Below, piece by piece: positions 27,990 to 37,773 of a DNA stretch of 64,000 bases. The stretch is from positions 42,885-106,884 of the forward strand of contig VTPD01000001.1 in assembly GCA_008638015.1 (NCBI GenBank). The letters run 5' to 3'. The stretch comes from Pelagibacteraceae bacterium (GTDB lineage: Bacteria; Pseudomonadota; Alphaproteobacteria; Pelagibacterales; Pelagibacteraceae). The number at the start of each line of letters is the position of its first letter. Within the stretch, counting starts at the first letter, position 1. The notes under the pieces are model-generated. The model searched no databases. It saw only the letters and a program-made list of their open reading frames with translations, and had not been told where the DNA came from. A program made the position numbers and the translations under genes.

Positions 27990-29825
27990 TTATTCTAGTC
28001 CGCTAACCGTCTTACCAGTAGGGATTCTAATATCATCAACCATTTGTTGAGTTTTAGCATCTGGTTCTTCAGTCGCTAAACTTACAACGATCATTAATAT
28101 TAAACATACTGGAGCTCCGATTAGACCAAAACGTAAATGGTCAATTCCTAACCAAGGAGTTTGAGCCATAAACTTCGGACCAACATAGATTAGGTAAGCA
28201 GTACCTGCTGCTAGACCACCTAGCATTCCTGCAACTGCACCTGCTCTTGTTGCTCTCTTCCACCATACACCAAGCACAAGTGGGAAGAACAATCCTGACA
28301 TTGCAAAATCAAACGCCCAAGCAACGGAACCTAAAATTCCAGTTAGTCTCATTGAAGCAATGTAAGCTCCAAATACACCAACCACAACTAGTAGTACACG
28401 AGCAACAATTAATCTTTTTGCTGTGTCCGCTTTTGGGTTAATCATTTTGTAATATACATCATGTGATAATGCGTTTGAGATCGCAAGAATTAAACCATCT
28501 GCTGTAGACATCGCAGCTGCCATACCGCCGGCCGCAACTAGTCCAGAGATCACATATGGTAATCCTGCAACTTCAGGCGTTGCTAACACAACAACCCCGC
28601 TTCGCATGAAGAACTCGTTCAGTCCAAGTTTGCCATCGCCATTTAAGTCAGCGATAAACACTTGTCCAACTGCAGTCCATTCTTGTACCCATTTAATGCC
28701 TTGCACTTCAGCAATTGATTTACCGATAATCGAAGTTGGAATATTCGGATCGATCAAAGCAATTTTTGAAAGTGTTGCAAGCATTGGAGCTGAGAAGTAA
28801 AGCAAGAAAATAAAGAACAATGACCAAGCCACTGATCTTCTTGCTGCACTTACGCTAGGAGTTGTAAAGTATCTCATTAGGATATGAGGTAAAGAAGCTG
28901 TTCCTACCATCATACAAATTGCTAACGAAATAAATTTCCAAGCAGCCATTGCGCCAGCTGGCACAGCAGAATGTGGATTAGAAATGTAAGCTAATCCTCC
29001 TGGAACTTTAGCAGCTTTTAATGCAGCCGCACTATTTTTCGTTAAGCCTAATGTTTTCTCTAACTCGGCTATTCTTTGCACTTCGTCACCTAACATAAAG
29101 TGAGGGAAGAAGCCCGCTCCGATTTTGTTACTGATCCAGAAAACTGGAAGTAAGTAAGCTATGATTAGAACGATGTACTGAGCCACCTGGGTCCAAGTAA
29201 CCGCTCTCATTCCACCAAGCATTGAACACATCAAGATACTTGCTAGTCCTACATAAACCGCTGTTTCAAACGGAATACCTAGAGCTCTAGAAGCAATTGT
29301 ACCTGTTGCGTTAATTTGGGCAGTCACATAAGTGAATGACGCTAATACCAGAACTAATACCGCAGCAAATCTTGCTACGTTTCCGCCGTATCTTGTTCCA
29401 ATAAAGTCAGGCACTGTGTAACATCCAAATTTTCTCAAATATGGTGCTAGTAATGAAGACACAAGGATATACCCTCCTGTCCAGCCTACTAAGAATGCCA
29501 TGTAAGTATATCCACCGAAGTAAATACCACCTGCCATAGCAACAAATGATGCTCCTGACATCCAGTCAGCAGCTGTTGCCATACCATTAAATACTGTTGG
29601 CACCTCTCTACCTGCTACGTAGTAAGCACTAGCTTGCATCGTTCTGGATAGATATCCAATAAATGCATAGATAAATACTGTAAATCCTACGAACAGAATT
29701 CCAATTGTTTTAGCGGACATACCGTTTGCTTCGCAAATTGCCATTAATAGACAGAATGCTAGGAAACCTCCTGTATATGTGCCGTATATTTTTGGAAGGT
29801 TGTCTACAAATTTTCCTTTAAACAT
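27990..29825 (-). CDS. Sodium:solute symporter, acetate-permease (ActP-like) type with an EF-hand-like loop
   Basis: The 611-residue SSS-family carrier has about 13 helices and carries YYVAGREVPTVFNGMATAAD, YTVPDFIGTRYGG and MSTADGLILAISNALSHD, all typical of ActP and the relatives paired with DUF4212. Between helices, residues 393-404 read DLNGDGKLGLNE, a perfect EF-hand calcium loop. The DUF4212 partner overlaps at the 5' side and acs lies 2 kb away, so acetate or another small monocarboxylate is the likely substrate. The C-terminal tail is hydrophilic. Base composition is less AT-rich than nearby genes, consistent with high expression. Confidence 0.9.
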   Translation of the reverse strand: MFKGKFVDNLPKIYGTYTGGFLAFCLLMAICEANGMSAKTIGILFVGFTVFIYAFIGYLSRTMQASAYYVAGREVPTVFNGMATAADWMSGASFVAMAGGIYFGGYTYMAFLVGWTGGYILVSSLLAPYLRKFGCYTVPDFIGTRYGGNVARFAAVLVLVLASFTYVTAQINATGTIASRALGIPFETAVYVGLASILMCSMLGGMRAVTWTQVAQYIVLIIAYLLPVFWISNKIGAGFFPHFMLGDEVQRIAELEKTLGLTKNSAAALKAAKVPGGLAYISNPHSAVPAGAMAAWKFISLAICMMVGTASLPHILMRYFTTPSVSAARRSVAWSLFFIFLLYFSAPMLATLSKIALIDPNIPTSIIGKSIAEVQGIKWVQEWTAVGQVFIADLNGDGKLGLNEFFMRSGVVVLATPEVAGLPYVISGLVAAGGMAAAMSTADGLILAISNALSHDVYYKMINPKADTAKRLIVARVLLVVVGVFGAYIASMRLTGILGSVAWAFDFAMSGLFFPLVLGVWWKRATRAGAVAGMLGGLAAGTAYLIYVGPKFMAQTPWLGIDHLRFGLIGAPVCLILMIVVSLATEEPDAKTQQMVDDIRIPTGKTVSGLE

Positions 29826-30091
29826 TAGTCATCCCTCCCTGCATCGCTTACGCCATGCTCTTCATCTATCTCCTGTTGTTTTCCAGTTGACCAGAAGATT
29901 ATTATTACGAAAGCAGCAAGTGAACCTTGTGCTGTCATATAATAAGCTAGTGGATAACCAAGAAAACTCATGGAGTTTATGTCATGTCCAAACATGAACA
30001 CCACGTATCCGAAAAAAAACCACAGAGCTAATGTAATTTTCATTAACCCTTTCGTCTTTTCCCAATGCGCTTCATTGTTTTTTGACGCCAT
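29825..30091 (-). CDS. DUF4212 small subunit of sodium:solute symporter
   Basis: The 88-residue protein has two membrane helices (ITLALWFFFGYVVFMFGHD and MTAQGSLAAFVIIIFWSTGK) and a short acidic tail. It matches the DUF4212 proteins that always precede ActP-like symporters. It overlaps the symporter start by 1 nt. The start is well supported by AAGGGGG 5 nt before the ATG. A possible -35 (TTGACT) lies about 70 nt upstream, but no convincing -10 was found. Confidence 0.92.
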   Translation of the reverse strand: MASKNNEAHWEKTKGLMKITLALWFFFGYVVFMFGHDINSMSFLGYPLAYYMTAQGSLAAFVIIIFWSTGKQQEIDEEHGVSDAGRDD

Positions 30092-30262
30092 TGTTTCCCC
30101 CTTAAGGTTATTAATTAATTAATTGGTAGACATTATTTATGTAATTGCCGAAGTCAAAGTTAAATTTTTTAATTTTTTTGAACTTTTGTTAATTTTTTTT
30201 TTGCATATGCACAAAAACTAATAAAATAGTACATAATTTCGAATATTTGATATGGAGTATTC

Positions 30263-30895
30263 ATGTTTAAAAAAGAGCAAATTGAAGAGCATATTAGTGC
30301 TTTAAAAGAATATTTTTTTGTTCCTTTAAAAAAAATTTTTATTGGTGAAAAAAAAATCAAAACTTTGTTTGATTTAGAAGAATTTATTCAAACCAAATCT
30401 GCAATCATTACTCAACACACGTTGTATGGTTATTTAAAAACAAGAATTGGAACAAGACATGTCATGTTGTTTGGTGATGAGCAATTTTCTAAATCTATTG
30501 ATATTGCCAAGTGGAATATTTACACCGTCTCTATTCAAGACCTTTGCCTTTATTGCTTTTCCTATCTTGCAAGCAACAATCTATGCAGCAATATGGATTT
30601 AGCAACAGATGTTTTTCACCGCATTTTAGATGGTGAGAAAAAAAACGGACTGGAAGATTTAATTTATCAAAACGCAATCAAAGATTTTGATGAAAGAGTA
30701 AAATCCATTCACTGGAAAACTTATTGTGAAGGTGAATGTTTTGAAAAAAGTTCTTACGCTTTATATAGGTGGGCACCGATCGCTGACGAATTAAAAAAAC
30801 TAGATAAAAGTATTGTTATACGATCCATGGAATTGAAGTGGGATAATTTAAAAAAAGATTTTGTTAAATTAATTGATTTTGATACTTTGGTTTAA
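30263..30895 (+). CDS. Conserved-looking protein of unknown function, co-translated with an SDHAF4-tailed protein
   Basis: The 210-residue soluble protein has no signal peptide or membrane helix. I recognise no catalytic motif. Visible features are an amphipathic Lys/Glu-rich N-terminus, a central Cys-bearing hydrophobic stretch (VSIQDLCLYCFSYLASNN), YCEGECFEKSSYALYRW, and a charged C-terminal helix (MELKWDNLKKDF). The stop is 2 nt before the next start, so the two are a transcriptional and translational pair. The downstream partner suggests, but does not prove, a role near succinate dehydrogenase or respiratory assembly. Confidence 0.75.
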   Translation: MFKKEQIEEHISALKEYFFVPLKKIFIGEKKIKTLFDLEEFIQTKSAIITQHTLYGYLKTRIGTRHVMLFGDEQFSKSIDIAKWNIYTVSIQDLCLYCFSYLASNNLCSNMDLATDVFHRILDGEKKNGLEDLIYQNAIKDFDERVKSIHWKTYCEGECFEKSSYALYRWAPIADELKKLDKSIVIRSMELKWDNLKKDFVKLIDFDTLV

Positions 30896-30897
30896 TC

Positions 30898-31203
30898 ATG
30901 AAGTCATTTAAAGACATTGCAAATGAATCTTTAGAGGAAGTAAAACAAAGAAAAGGGGAGGATAATAATAAACTCTTGGAGCAATTAAAAAGTATCAACC
31001 ATCAGATTGCTAATTATCCAACTCCAATTGCTGGATGTGATGCGCAATTTAATTTTTTATTAGAAGAAAAAGAGCGCATAAGTAAAATTATTACTTTTAA
31101 TAAAGAACACAAAACCAATACAAAAGAAATTGACGGGCCCAAAGGTCCAGAACCCACTCGTTATGGAGACTGGGAAAAAAAAGGTATTGTTACCGATTTT
31201 TAA
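30898..31203 (+). CDS. DUF1674 / SDHAF4-like protein with N-terminal helical extension
   Basis: The 101-residue protein ends in GPKGPEPTRYGDWEKKGIV followed by TDF, the full conserved tail of DUF1674, the family of succinate dehydrogenase assembly factor 4, which protects flavinated SdhA before assembly. Ordinary bacterial members are roughly 50-70 residues. Here about 75 residues of charged helical sequence (EVKQRKGEDNNKLLEQLKSI, then LLEEKERISKIITF) precede the tail. No sdh genes lie in the window. It converges on acs with a 1-nt gap. Confidence 0.88.
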   Translation: MKSFKDIANESLEEVKQRKGEDNNKLLEQLKSINHQIANYPTPIAGCDAQFNFLLEEKERISKIITFNKEHKTNTKEIDGPKGPEPTRYGDWEKKGIVTDF

Positions 31204-31204
31204 T

Positions 31205-33142
31205 TTACTTATTTAATCTGTTATCAATTAAACTTTGCACTACACTTGGATCAGCTAAAGTCGAAGTATCACCAAGGTTGCTATAATCATTTTCGGCAAC
31301 TTTTCTTAAGATCCTTCTCATAATTTTTCCAGATCTTGTTTTGGGAAGACCAGGTGTAAAATGAATAAGGTCAGGTGTTGCAAGTGGTCCAATTTCTTTT
31401 CGAACCCATTGTTTTAACTCTTTCACAAGTTCATCGGATCCTTGCTCTCCAGCATTTAAAGTTACATAGCAATACAATCCATTACCTTTGACATCATGTG
31501 GATAGCCAACAATAGCAGCTTCAGCTACTTTTGGATGAGCAACAAATGCACTTTCGATTTCTGCTGTTCCAAGATTGTGTCCAGAAACAATAATGACATC
31601 ATCTACTCTACCTGTAATCCAGTAGTAACCATCTTCATCTCGTCTACATCCATCCCCAGTAAAATATTTACCTTCATAAGCTGAAAAATAAGTATCAATA
31701 AATCTTTGATGATCACCATAAACGGTTCTCATCTGGCCCGGCCAAGATTGGGCAATGCATAAATTTCCCGAACAAGCTCCTTCTAGTTCGTTGCCTTTTT
31801 CGTCAACAATGACGGGCTTAATTCCATAGAAAGGTTTAGTTGCTGAGCCAGGTTTTAAATCTATAGCACCGGGTTGAGGTGCAATTAGTATTCCTCCCGT
31901 CTCAGTTTGCCACCAAGTATCAACAATTGGACAACGAGAGTCTCCCACTACTTTATGGTACCACAACCAAGCCTCAGGATTAATTGGTTCACCAACCGAT
32001 CCAAGTAATTTTAATGATTTCCTACTGTGTTTTTTTACTAGCTCATCTCCCTCTCTCATTAAAGCACGCAATGCAGTTGGAGCTGTGTAAAAAATATTAA
32101 CTTGATGCTTGTCACACACTTCCCAAAATCTTCCTGCATCAGGATAGCTTGGCACTCCTTCAAAAACTAAAGTGGTTGCACCATTCGCAAGAGGTCCATA
32201 CACAATATAACTATGTCCTGTAACCCAACCTACATCTGCTGTGCACCAATAGACATCTCCTTCTTTATAATTAAAAATATATTCATGGGTCATTGATGCG
32301 TACACCATGTAACCACCTGTTGTATGCATAACCCCTTTGGGCTTACCAGTAGATCCGGAGGTATATAAAATGAATAACGGATCTTCAGCATTCATTTCTT
32401 CCGGTTCACAAGTTGTAGATTCGTCCTTGATTAAATCATGATACCAAACATCAACTTTATCATTCCAATCAATCTTTCCACCCGTGTGTTTTAAAACAAT
32501 ATTTTTTTTAACATTAGGGCATTTTTTTAATGCATCATCCGTATTCTTTTTCAACGGGATACTTTTTTTGCCTCGGACACCTTCATCTGCAGTAATGATA
32601 TATTCTGATTTGCAATCAATTATTCTTCCCGCTAATGAATCTGGTGAGAAACCTCCAAAAACGATTGAATGAATAGCTCCAATTCTAGCGCATGCTAGCA
32701 TAGCATAAACAGCTGCTGGAACCATTGGCATATAAATTGTAACTCTGTCCCCTTTTTTTATACCAATTTTTTTTAAACCATTTGCAAGTTTACAAACTTC
32801 ATCACTTAATTCTTGGTAGGTAATTTTTTTGGATACGGTTGGCTCATCACCTTCAAAAATAATTGCAGTGTGATTTGCTTTTGTTTTTAGATGTCTATCA
32901 ATACAGTTGTAGGATGCATTTAACGTTCCATCATAAAACCATTTAATTTCAGTTTTTGCTTTACCATAAGTTACATCTTTAATTTTGGTATAGGGCTTGA
33001 TCCAGTCAATTCTTTTTCCTTCTTCCGCCCAGAAAGCATCATTGTCTTCTAAAGATTTTTTATATTTTGTTTCGTATGTTTGTTTATTGGCGTGAGCAAT
33101 TTTAGACCATTCTTCACTAACTTTAAAAATTGTTTCTGACAC
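31205..33142 (-). CDS. acs: Acetyl-CoA synthetase Acs
   Basis: The 645-residue adenylating ligase has the P-loop [17 protein letters not shown], the CoA/AMP segments [15 protein letters not shown] and [20 protein letters not shown], and the acetylatable Lys in [16 protein letters not shown]. It activates acetate to acetyl-CoA. The start is a GTG (33,140-33,142) supported by AGGGGG 8 nt upstream. A TATAAT overlaps the stop of the upstream EVE gene and could be the -10. The function matches the nearby ActP-like symporter (acetate scavenging). Confidence 0.97.
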   Translation of the reverse strand: MSETIFKVSEEWSKIAHANKQTYETKYKKSLEDNDAFWAEEGKRIDWIKPYTKIKDVTYGKAKTEIKWFYDGTLNASYNCIDRHLKTKANHTAIIFEGDEPTVSKKITYQELSDEVCKLANGLKKIGIKKGDRVTIYMPMVPAAVYAMLACARIGAIHSIVFGGFSPDSLAGRIIDCKSEYIITADEGVRGKKSIPLKKNTDDALKKCPNVKKNIVLKHTGGKIDWNDKVDVWYHDLIKDESTTCEPEEMNAEDPLFILYTSGSTGKPKGVMHTTGGYMVYASMTHEYIFNYKEGDVYWCTADVGWVTGHSYIVYGPLANGATTLVFEGVPSYPDAGRFWEVCDKHQVNIFYTAPTALRALMREGDELVKKHSRKSLKLLGSVGEPINPEAWLWYHKVVGDSRCPIVDTWWQTETGGILIAPQPGAIDLKPGSATKPFYGIKPVIVDEKGNELEGACSGNLCIAQSWPGQMRTVYGDHQRFIDTYFSAYEGKYFTGDGCRRDEDGYYWITGRVDDVIIVSGHNLGTAEIESAFVAHPKVAEAAIVGYPHDVKGNGLYCYVTLNAGEQGSDELVKELKQWVRKEIGPLATPDLIHFTPGLPKTRSGKIMRRILRKVAENDYSNLGDTSTLADPSVVQSLIDNRLNK

Positions 33143-33167
33143 TTGTTCGTCCCCCTGAGTAAATTTA

Positions 33168-33581
33168 TTATAGTTTACCCATCTTACATAAAATTTTCCA
33201 GCTTTTTGGGTCGATGGGCATCACAGATAGCCTGCTCTGTTTGATTAATGATAAATCCTTTAATTCCTTTGTTTTTTTTATGCTTTCTAAAGTGATGGGC
33301 TTGGCAAGTTTTTCTTTAAACTTCATTTGCACCGCAACAAATCTTTTTAATGGATCGGTTGGATCTATAAATGAAGTTTTAATGACTTCTATTATTCCAA
33401 CAATTTCTTTTCCAATATTGGAATGATAAAAAAAACACAAATCTCCTTTGGACATTTTTTTTAAATTATTTGCTGCTTGATAGTTTCGTACACCATCCCA
33501 CATGGTTCCTTTGGCCCCAGCCTGTGCTTGTTGATCTATAGACCAAACATCAGGTTCTGATTTCACCAGCCAGTAATTCAT
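33168..33581 (-). CDS. EVE (PUA-like) domain protein
   Basis: The 137-residue protein begins [20 protein letters not shown] and has [20 protein letters not shown] and [17 protein letters not shown], the EVE-domain pattern of the thymocyte nuclear protein 1 family, which binds modified bases in nucleic acids. It overlaps tsaD by 4 nt. This tsaD-EVE neighbourhood is common in alphaproteobacteria. Confidence 0.93.
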   Translation of the reverse strand: MNYWLVKSEPDVWSIDQQAQAGAKGTMWDGVRNYQAANNLKKMSKGDLCFFYHSNIGKEIVGIIEVIKTSFIDPTDPLKRFVAVQMKFKEKLAKPITLESIKKTKELKDLSLIKQSRLSVMPIDPKSWKILCKMGKL

Positions 33582-34657
33582 GAATGATCTACCCCTGCAC
33601 CTTTTAAAAAAGGAGCTTTTTCATCAAGTGGCCAACGAGGACGCGCTGAAAATTTTGTATTATCAATTAATTTTTTTTTATATCGTTCGATACCTGCCCA
33701 GGCAATCATTGCAGCATTATCGGAACAAAGAGAGCTTGGTGGAAAAAGGTTTTCAAAACCATTTTCTTTACAAACATTTTCCAAGTTGTTTCGGATGCTT
33801 TTATTAGCTGCAACACCCCCAGCAATAACAAAGTAAGGATTTTTAATTTTTTTATTATTTTGTAAAAACATTTGCATCGCTTTTTTAGATTTTATTTTTA
33901 AAATTTCATTAATTGTGTGTTGAAAGGATGCTGCAAGATCATACTTTCCTTGCTTTGTTTTAATAGCTTTCGATGCATGAAGCACAGCTGTTTTTAAACC
34001 AGAAAATGAAAGGTTACATCCACTTTTGTGTAAGATAGGTTTTGGCAAAACGAACCCATTTTTATCCCCTAATTTAGCGAATTTTTCTATTTTTGGACCT
34101 CCTGGAAAATCAATTCCAAGAATTTTGGCCGTTTTATCAAAAGCTTCTCCCAAGGCATCATCAATAGTCGTGCCAAGTCTTTTATATTTATTGACTCCCT
34201 GTACTTCTAAAAACTGACTGTGCCCTCCTGAAATTAATAAGAGCAAATAAGGAAATTTAATTTTTTGAATTAGTCTAGGACTTAACGCATGACCTTCCAG
34301 ATGATTAATCGCTAGAAAAGGTTTTTTTAAAAAAGTTGCTATTGTTTTTCCCGCACTCATTCCAACCATTAAGCAAACTAGCAATCCGGGTCCAGCCGTG
34401 GTTGCCACGCCTGTAATTGTTTTGATGGATATTCCACTTTCTTTAATTGCCTTTTCAATTATGACATCAATTTTTTCAACATGAGATCTTGCAGCTAATT
34501 CTGGAACGACACCACCAAAAGGTTTGTGCTCTTTAATTTGACTAGAAACGATATTAGATAATATATCAATTGAGCCATCTTGGTTTTCTCGCACAATTGA
34601 AGCTGCAGTTTCATCACAACTGCTTTCAATACCTAAAAAAATCAAGCTTTTCCTCAT
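33578..34657 (-). CDS. tsaD: tRNA threonylcarbamoyladenosine transferase TsaD
   Basis: The 359-residue ASKHA-fold protein has FLGIESSCDETAAS, the metal-binding NHLEGHALSPR and GGHSQFLEVQGV, and SLCSDNAAMIAWAG near the end. It transfers threonylcarbamoyl to A37 of ANN-reading tRNAs, in complex with TsaB/TsaE, which are not in view. The ORF-track start (34,681) is a TTG. The ATG at 34,655-34,657 is preferred because GGGAGG lies 11-16 nt upstream. That ribosome site sits in the loop and stem of a small hairpin. Confidence 0.95.
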   Translation of the reverse strand: MRKSLIFLGIESSCDETAASIVRENQDGSIDILSNIVSSQIKEHKPFGGVVPELAARSHVEKIDVIIEKAIKESGISIKTITGVATTAGPGLLVCLMVGMSAGKTIATFLKKPFLAINHLEGHALSPRLIQKIKFPYLLLLISGGHSQFLEVQGVNKYKRLGTTIDDALGEAFDKTAKILGIDFPGGPKIEKFAKLGDKNGFVLPKPILHKSGCNLSFSGLKTAVLHASKAIKTKQGKYDLAASFQHTINEILKIKSKKAMQMFLQNNKKIKNPYFVIAGGVAANKSIRNNLENVCKENGFENLFPPSSLCSDNAAMIAWAGIERYKKKLIDNTKFSARPRWPLDEKAPFLKGAGVDHS

Positions 34658-34662
34658 TTTAT

Positions 34663-34677
34663 GCGACCTCCCGTCGC
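34663..34677 (-). promoter_or_regulatory. Ribosome-binding site of tsaD displayed in a small hairpin
   Basis: On the minus strand GCGAC-GGGAG-GTCGC folds as a 5-bp stem with the purine-rich Shine-Dalgarno core in its 5-nt loop, 5 nt before the tsaD ATG. The arrangement decides the start codon and might tune translation. Confidence 0.5.
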
Positions 34678-34724
34678 TCAATAATTAATACTAATATAAT
34701 GGAAAATAATATTTAAACAGAAAA

Positions 34725-35690
34725 ATGTTTTCAAAAGAAAAATTTATTATCGGTAGCAGAGGAAGTAGACTTTCTTTAGCACAAGCAGAACATTTTAAAG
34801 ATGAATTGTTACTTGCAAATCCAAATCTAAGAGCTGAACAAATAGAACTCAAAGTTATCAAGACATCAGGAGATAAATTTAAAACAGAAAATCTTGCTAG
34901 CATGGGCGGCAAAGGGTTGTTTGTAAAAGAAATTGAAGAAGAGCTAATTAATAAAAATATTGATTGTGCGGTTCACTCGTTAAAAGATGTACCAACGTTT
35001 GGTGTTCCATCTTTGATGCTTGCGGCCTTTTTGAAAAGAAAAGATGAACGAGATGCTTTTATTTCTCCTGTTGCAAAATCATTTAATCAATTAAAGCCAG
35101 GCTCGACTGTTGGGACTTCATCAGTTCGAAGAATTGCTCAATTAAAAAAATTAAGAAGTGATTTAAATATTGTAAGCATGAGAGGAAACATTGATTCGAG
35201 GATTGAAAAAGTAAAAGAGGGTATCTATGACTCTATCGTATTAGCTTATGCAGGTATTAAGCGACTAGGTTTTCATAATTATGTTTCAGAAATATTTGAT
35301 AAAGACAAAATGTTACCAGCCGCAGGACAGGGGATTGTTGCGATACAATGCAGAGTAGATGATTTTAATACAATTAAATTATTAGATTCAATTAATGATA
35401 AAGAGACAGAAATTATTGTTGATGCAGAAAGAAGTTTTTTGCACCGTGTTAATGGAGCGTGTGATACTCCGGTCGCTGCCAATGCAATTATTAATGAAGA
35501 TAATGAAATTTTTCTTCAAGCAGAGTTGCTTTCTTTAGATGGTAGCAAGGTATTTAGAGCTCATAAAACTGGTTTAATAGAAAAAGCAGTAAGTATTGGA
35601 CTTGATGTTGCAGAAGAAATACTTGATAAAGCTGGTCATGATTTTATAGTATCGGAGACAAAACTTGCACATACTATTCACAAGACCTGA
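34725..35690 (+). CDS. hemC: Hydroxymethylbilane synthase HemC
   Basis: The 321-residue protein begins IIGSRGSRLSLAQAEHF and has MGGKGLFVKEIEEELI, VGTSSVRRIAQLKK and the cofactor-attaching Cys in NGACDTPVAANAI. It polymerises four porphobilinogens. It is divergent from tsaD and overlaps hemD by 26 nt. Confidence 0.96.
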   Translation: MFSKEKFIIGSRGSRLSLAQAEHFKDELLLANPNLRAEQIELKVIKTSGDKFKTENLASMGGKGLFVKEIEEELINKNIDCAVHSLKDVPTFGVPSLMLAAFLKRKDERDAFISPVAKSFNQLKPGSTVGTSSVRRIAQLKKLRSDLNIVSMRGNIDSRIEKVKEGIYDSIVLAYAGIKRLGFHNYVSEIFDKDKMLPAAGQGIVAIQCRVDDFNTIKLLDSINDKETEIIVDAERSFLHRVNGACDTPVAANAIINEDNEIFLQAELLSLDGSKVFRAHKTGLIEKAVSIGLDVAEEILDKAGHDFIVSETKLAHTIHKT

Positions 35691-36354
35691 AACTGAATCT
35701 ATTTACTTAGCTCAAAAATTTGCACGTTTAGGACATCAAGTTAGCATCTTTCCCATTTTACAAGTTCAGAAAAAAAAATATCCACCCATTAATTTTGCAA
35801 AATATGCTTCTGTAATTTTTACAAGTGCTAACGCTATATTAAGTTTAGATCAGGTAATTCCTTCAAAAATTAGATGCTTTTGCGTTGGAGAAGTTACTGC
35901 TCAACAAGCTAAGAGAAAAGGTTTTTCTGATGTCGTGGTTGCTGGTGGAAACTATCAGCAGCTCAAAGAAATAATTTTGCAAAAAGTAAACAAGGAAGAT
36001 GGTAAATTATTGTATGTACGTGGAGAATTTATTTCACATGATCTTGAACAAGATTTAAAACGAGAAAGTTTTGCGGTTGACAGTATTATAAATTACACAA
36101 CCATACCTAGTCTTGATTTCGATAGTCAAATATTAGAAAAATTAAATAAGAAGTTAATTGATATAATTTTTATTTATTCAAAAAAATCAGCAGAACATTT
36201 TGCAAAACTTATTTTTAATAATAATTTACAAGGTCATTTCTCCTCAGTACGTTTGCGTTGTCTTAGTGAAAATGTTTTAATGCCTCTACAAAAAATACAA
36301 TGGAATGAAATAAAGTTGTTTAGTCCAGGCAATGAGGAGTTTTGCCTTGATTAG
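35665..36354 (+). CDS. hemD: Uroporphyrinogen-III synthase HemD
   Basis: The 229-residue two-lobed protein begins MHILFTRPETESIYLAQKF and has ASVIFTSANAILSL, KLLYVRGEFISHDLEQDL and IIFIYSKKSAEHFAKLI. HemD is poorly conserved in sequence, but these loops and the hemC overlap make the call secure. It closes hydroxymethylbilane to uroporphyrinogen III, the substrate of HemE. Confidence 0.9.
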   Translation: MHILFTRPETESIYLAQKFARLGHQVSIFPILQVQKKKYPPINFAKYASVIFTSANAILSLDQVIPSKIRCFCVGEVTAQQAKRKGFSDVVVAGGNYQQLKEIILQKVNKEDGKLLYVRGEFISHDLEQDLKRESFAVDSIINYTTIPSLDFDSQILEKLNKKLIDIIFIYSKKSAEHFAKLIFNNNLQGHFSSVRLRCLSENVLMPLQKIQWNEIKLFSPGNEEFCLD

Positions 36355-36388
36355 GGCGAATTAGAGGTATAATTGCTTATTTTATAGT

Positions 36389-37486
36389 ATGAATATAATT
36401 GATAATTTTACTAATTTATTCTCTGACGTGTGGGGAAAAGGTGTTGCTGGGGTAAATTTTTCAGAAATTTCTCTTGCACTTATTATTTTTCTATTTTTTT
36501 TAGTTTTTAGAGGTTTATTTACAAAAATTATTATCTCTAGATTAGAAAAGTTTGTCTCAAAAAGTTCTAATCGATTTGATAATACTTTGGTTAAGTCGCT
36601 TGAAGGTCCAGTTAGATTTTTACCAGTTGTAATAGGTTTTTTTATTGCAACAAATTATATTAATGTAGCTGGCAAAGCTTCCTACTTTATCGATAGTTTT
36701 AATAGGTCATTGATTACAGTTTTAATTTTTTGGACGATGCATCAAATAGTAGAGCCAGTTTCATATTTAATAAAAAAAATTGAGGATTTATTATCAAGAG
36801 ATCTTCTTAATTGGATCTTAAGAGCATTAAAAATTCTTATTTTTATATTGGGTTTGGCAGCAGTATTAGAAATTTGGGGAATAAAAATTGGTCCAGTCAT
36901 TGCAGGACTAGGATTATTTGGTGTTGCTGTAGCTTTGGGGGCGCAGGATTTATTTAAGAATTTAATTTCAGGTATTTTAGTTTTGGTCGAAAAAAGATTT
37001 AAGATTGGAGATTGGATTTTTGTAGAGGGTATTATTGAGGGAACTGTTGAGAAAATTGGTTTTCGATCCACAGTGATAAGAAAATTTGATAAGTCATTGG
37101 CAATCATTCCGAATTTCCAATTTGCTGAAAAAGCAGTAATTAATAATACGGAAATCACCAATAGAAGAATAGATTGGTTAATTGGTCTAGAATATAGTTC
37201 TACCTCGGAGCAATTGATAAAATGTAGAGATCAAATTGAAAAACATATCCAGTCTAGTTCTGATTTTATTGTTTCTGAGAATACAAAATTAATTGTTAAG
37301 TTAGTTCAATTTTCAGCTAGCTCTATTGATATAAGAGTAAGAGCCTTTACTAAAACTAGCGATTATCACGAATGTATAAATGTTAAAGATAGATTAGTTA
37401 TTGCAATTAAAGAAATTATAGAAAAAAATGGAGCGTCTTTTGCTTTTCCTTCACAGTCAATTTATGTGGAGAAATTAGAGAAATGA
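36389..37486 (+). CDS. MscS-family mechanosensitive channel
   Basis: The 365-residue protein has about five membrane helices and a pore helix AGLGLFGVAVALGAQDLFKNLISG (quoted in part: GLGLFGVAVALGAQDLFKNL) followed by the beta domain VEKRFKIGDWIFVEGIIEGTVEKIGFRST (in part: FKIGDWIFVEGIIEGTVEKI). These are MscS signatures. Two extra N-terminal helices distinguish it from E. coli MscS (286 residues). It acts as an osmotic safety valve. It overlaps the YggT gene by 4 nt. Confidence 0.93.
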   Translation: MNIIDNFTNLFSDVWGKGVAGVNFSEISLALIIFLFFLVFRGLFTKIIISRLEKFVSKSSNRFDNTLVKSLEGPVRFLPVVIGFFIATNYINVAGKASYFIDSFNRSLITVLIFWTMHQIVEPVSYLIKKIEDLLSRDLLNWILRALKILIFILGLAAVLEIWGIKIGPVIAGLGLFGVAVALGAQDLFKNLISGILVLVEKRFKIGDWIFVEGIIEGTVEKIGFRSTVIRKFDKSLAIIPNFQFAEKAVINNTEITNRRIDWLIGLEYSSTSEQLIKCRDQIEKHIQSSSDFIVSENTKLIVKLVQFSASSIDIRVRAFTKTSDYHECINVKDRLVIAIKEIIEKNGASFAFPSQSIYVEKLEK

Positions 37487-37773
37487 AATCTGTTTTCATT
37501 CTTCTCGATAGTTTATTTCAGCTTTATTTATGGGTCGTGATTATCAATGCAGTTTTAAGCTGGCTTGTAGCGTTTAATATTATTAATACTTCCAATCGAT
37601 TTGTTTATCGCTTAATTGAATTATCTTATAATTTGACAGAGCCGCTATTAAGAAAAATTCGTAATGTTGTGCCAATTATTGCTGGTATAGATTTTTCACC
37701 AGTGATTTTAATTTTACTATTAATATTTCTACGTAATTTATTATTCGAGTTTTTTGCTCCAAATTTATTTTAG
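37483..37773 (+). CDS. YggT-family membrane protein
   Basis: The 96-residue protein has two helices and the family pattern LWVVIINAVLSWLVAFNIIN, LTEPLLRKIRNVVPII and GIDFSPVILILLLIFLRNLL. The exact role is unclear; homologues have been linked to membrane or osmotic homeostasis and to division-associated loci. It lies between mscS and folD, with 4-nt overlap and 0-nt gap respectively. Confidence 0.9.
   Translation: MKSVFILLDSLFQLYLWVVIINAVLSWLVAFNIINTSNRFVYRLIELSYNLTEPLLRKIRNVVPIIAGIDFSPVILILLLIFLRNLLFEFFAPNLF

Noticed and set aside
30110-30125. TTAATTAATTAATTAA-like repeat upstream of the DUF4212 gene
   Set aside because: It is low-complexity sequence in very AT-rich DNA; no reason to call it an operator or repeat family.
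36742-37161. 139-aa minus-strand ORF within the MscS gene
   Set aside because: Antisense shadow of the conserved MscS pore and beta domain.
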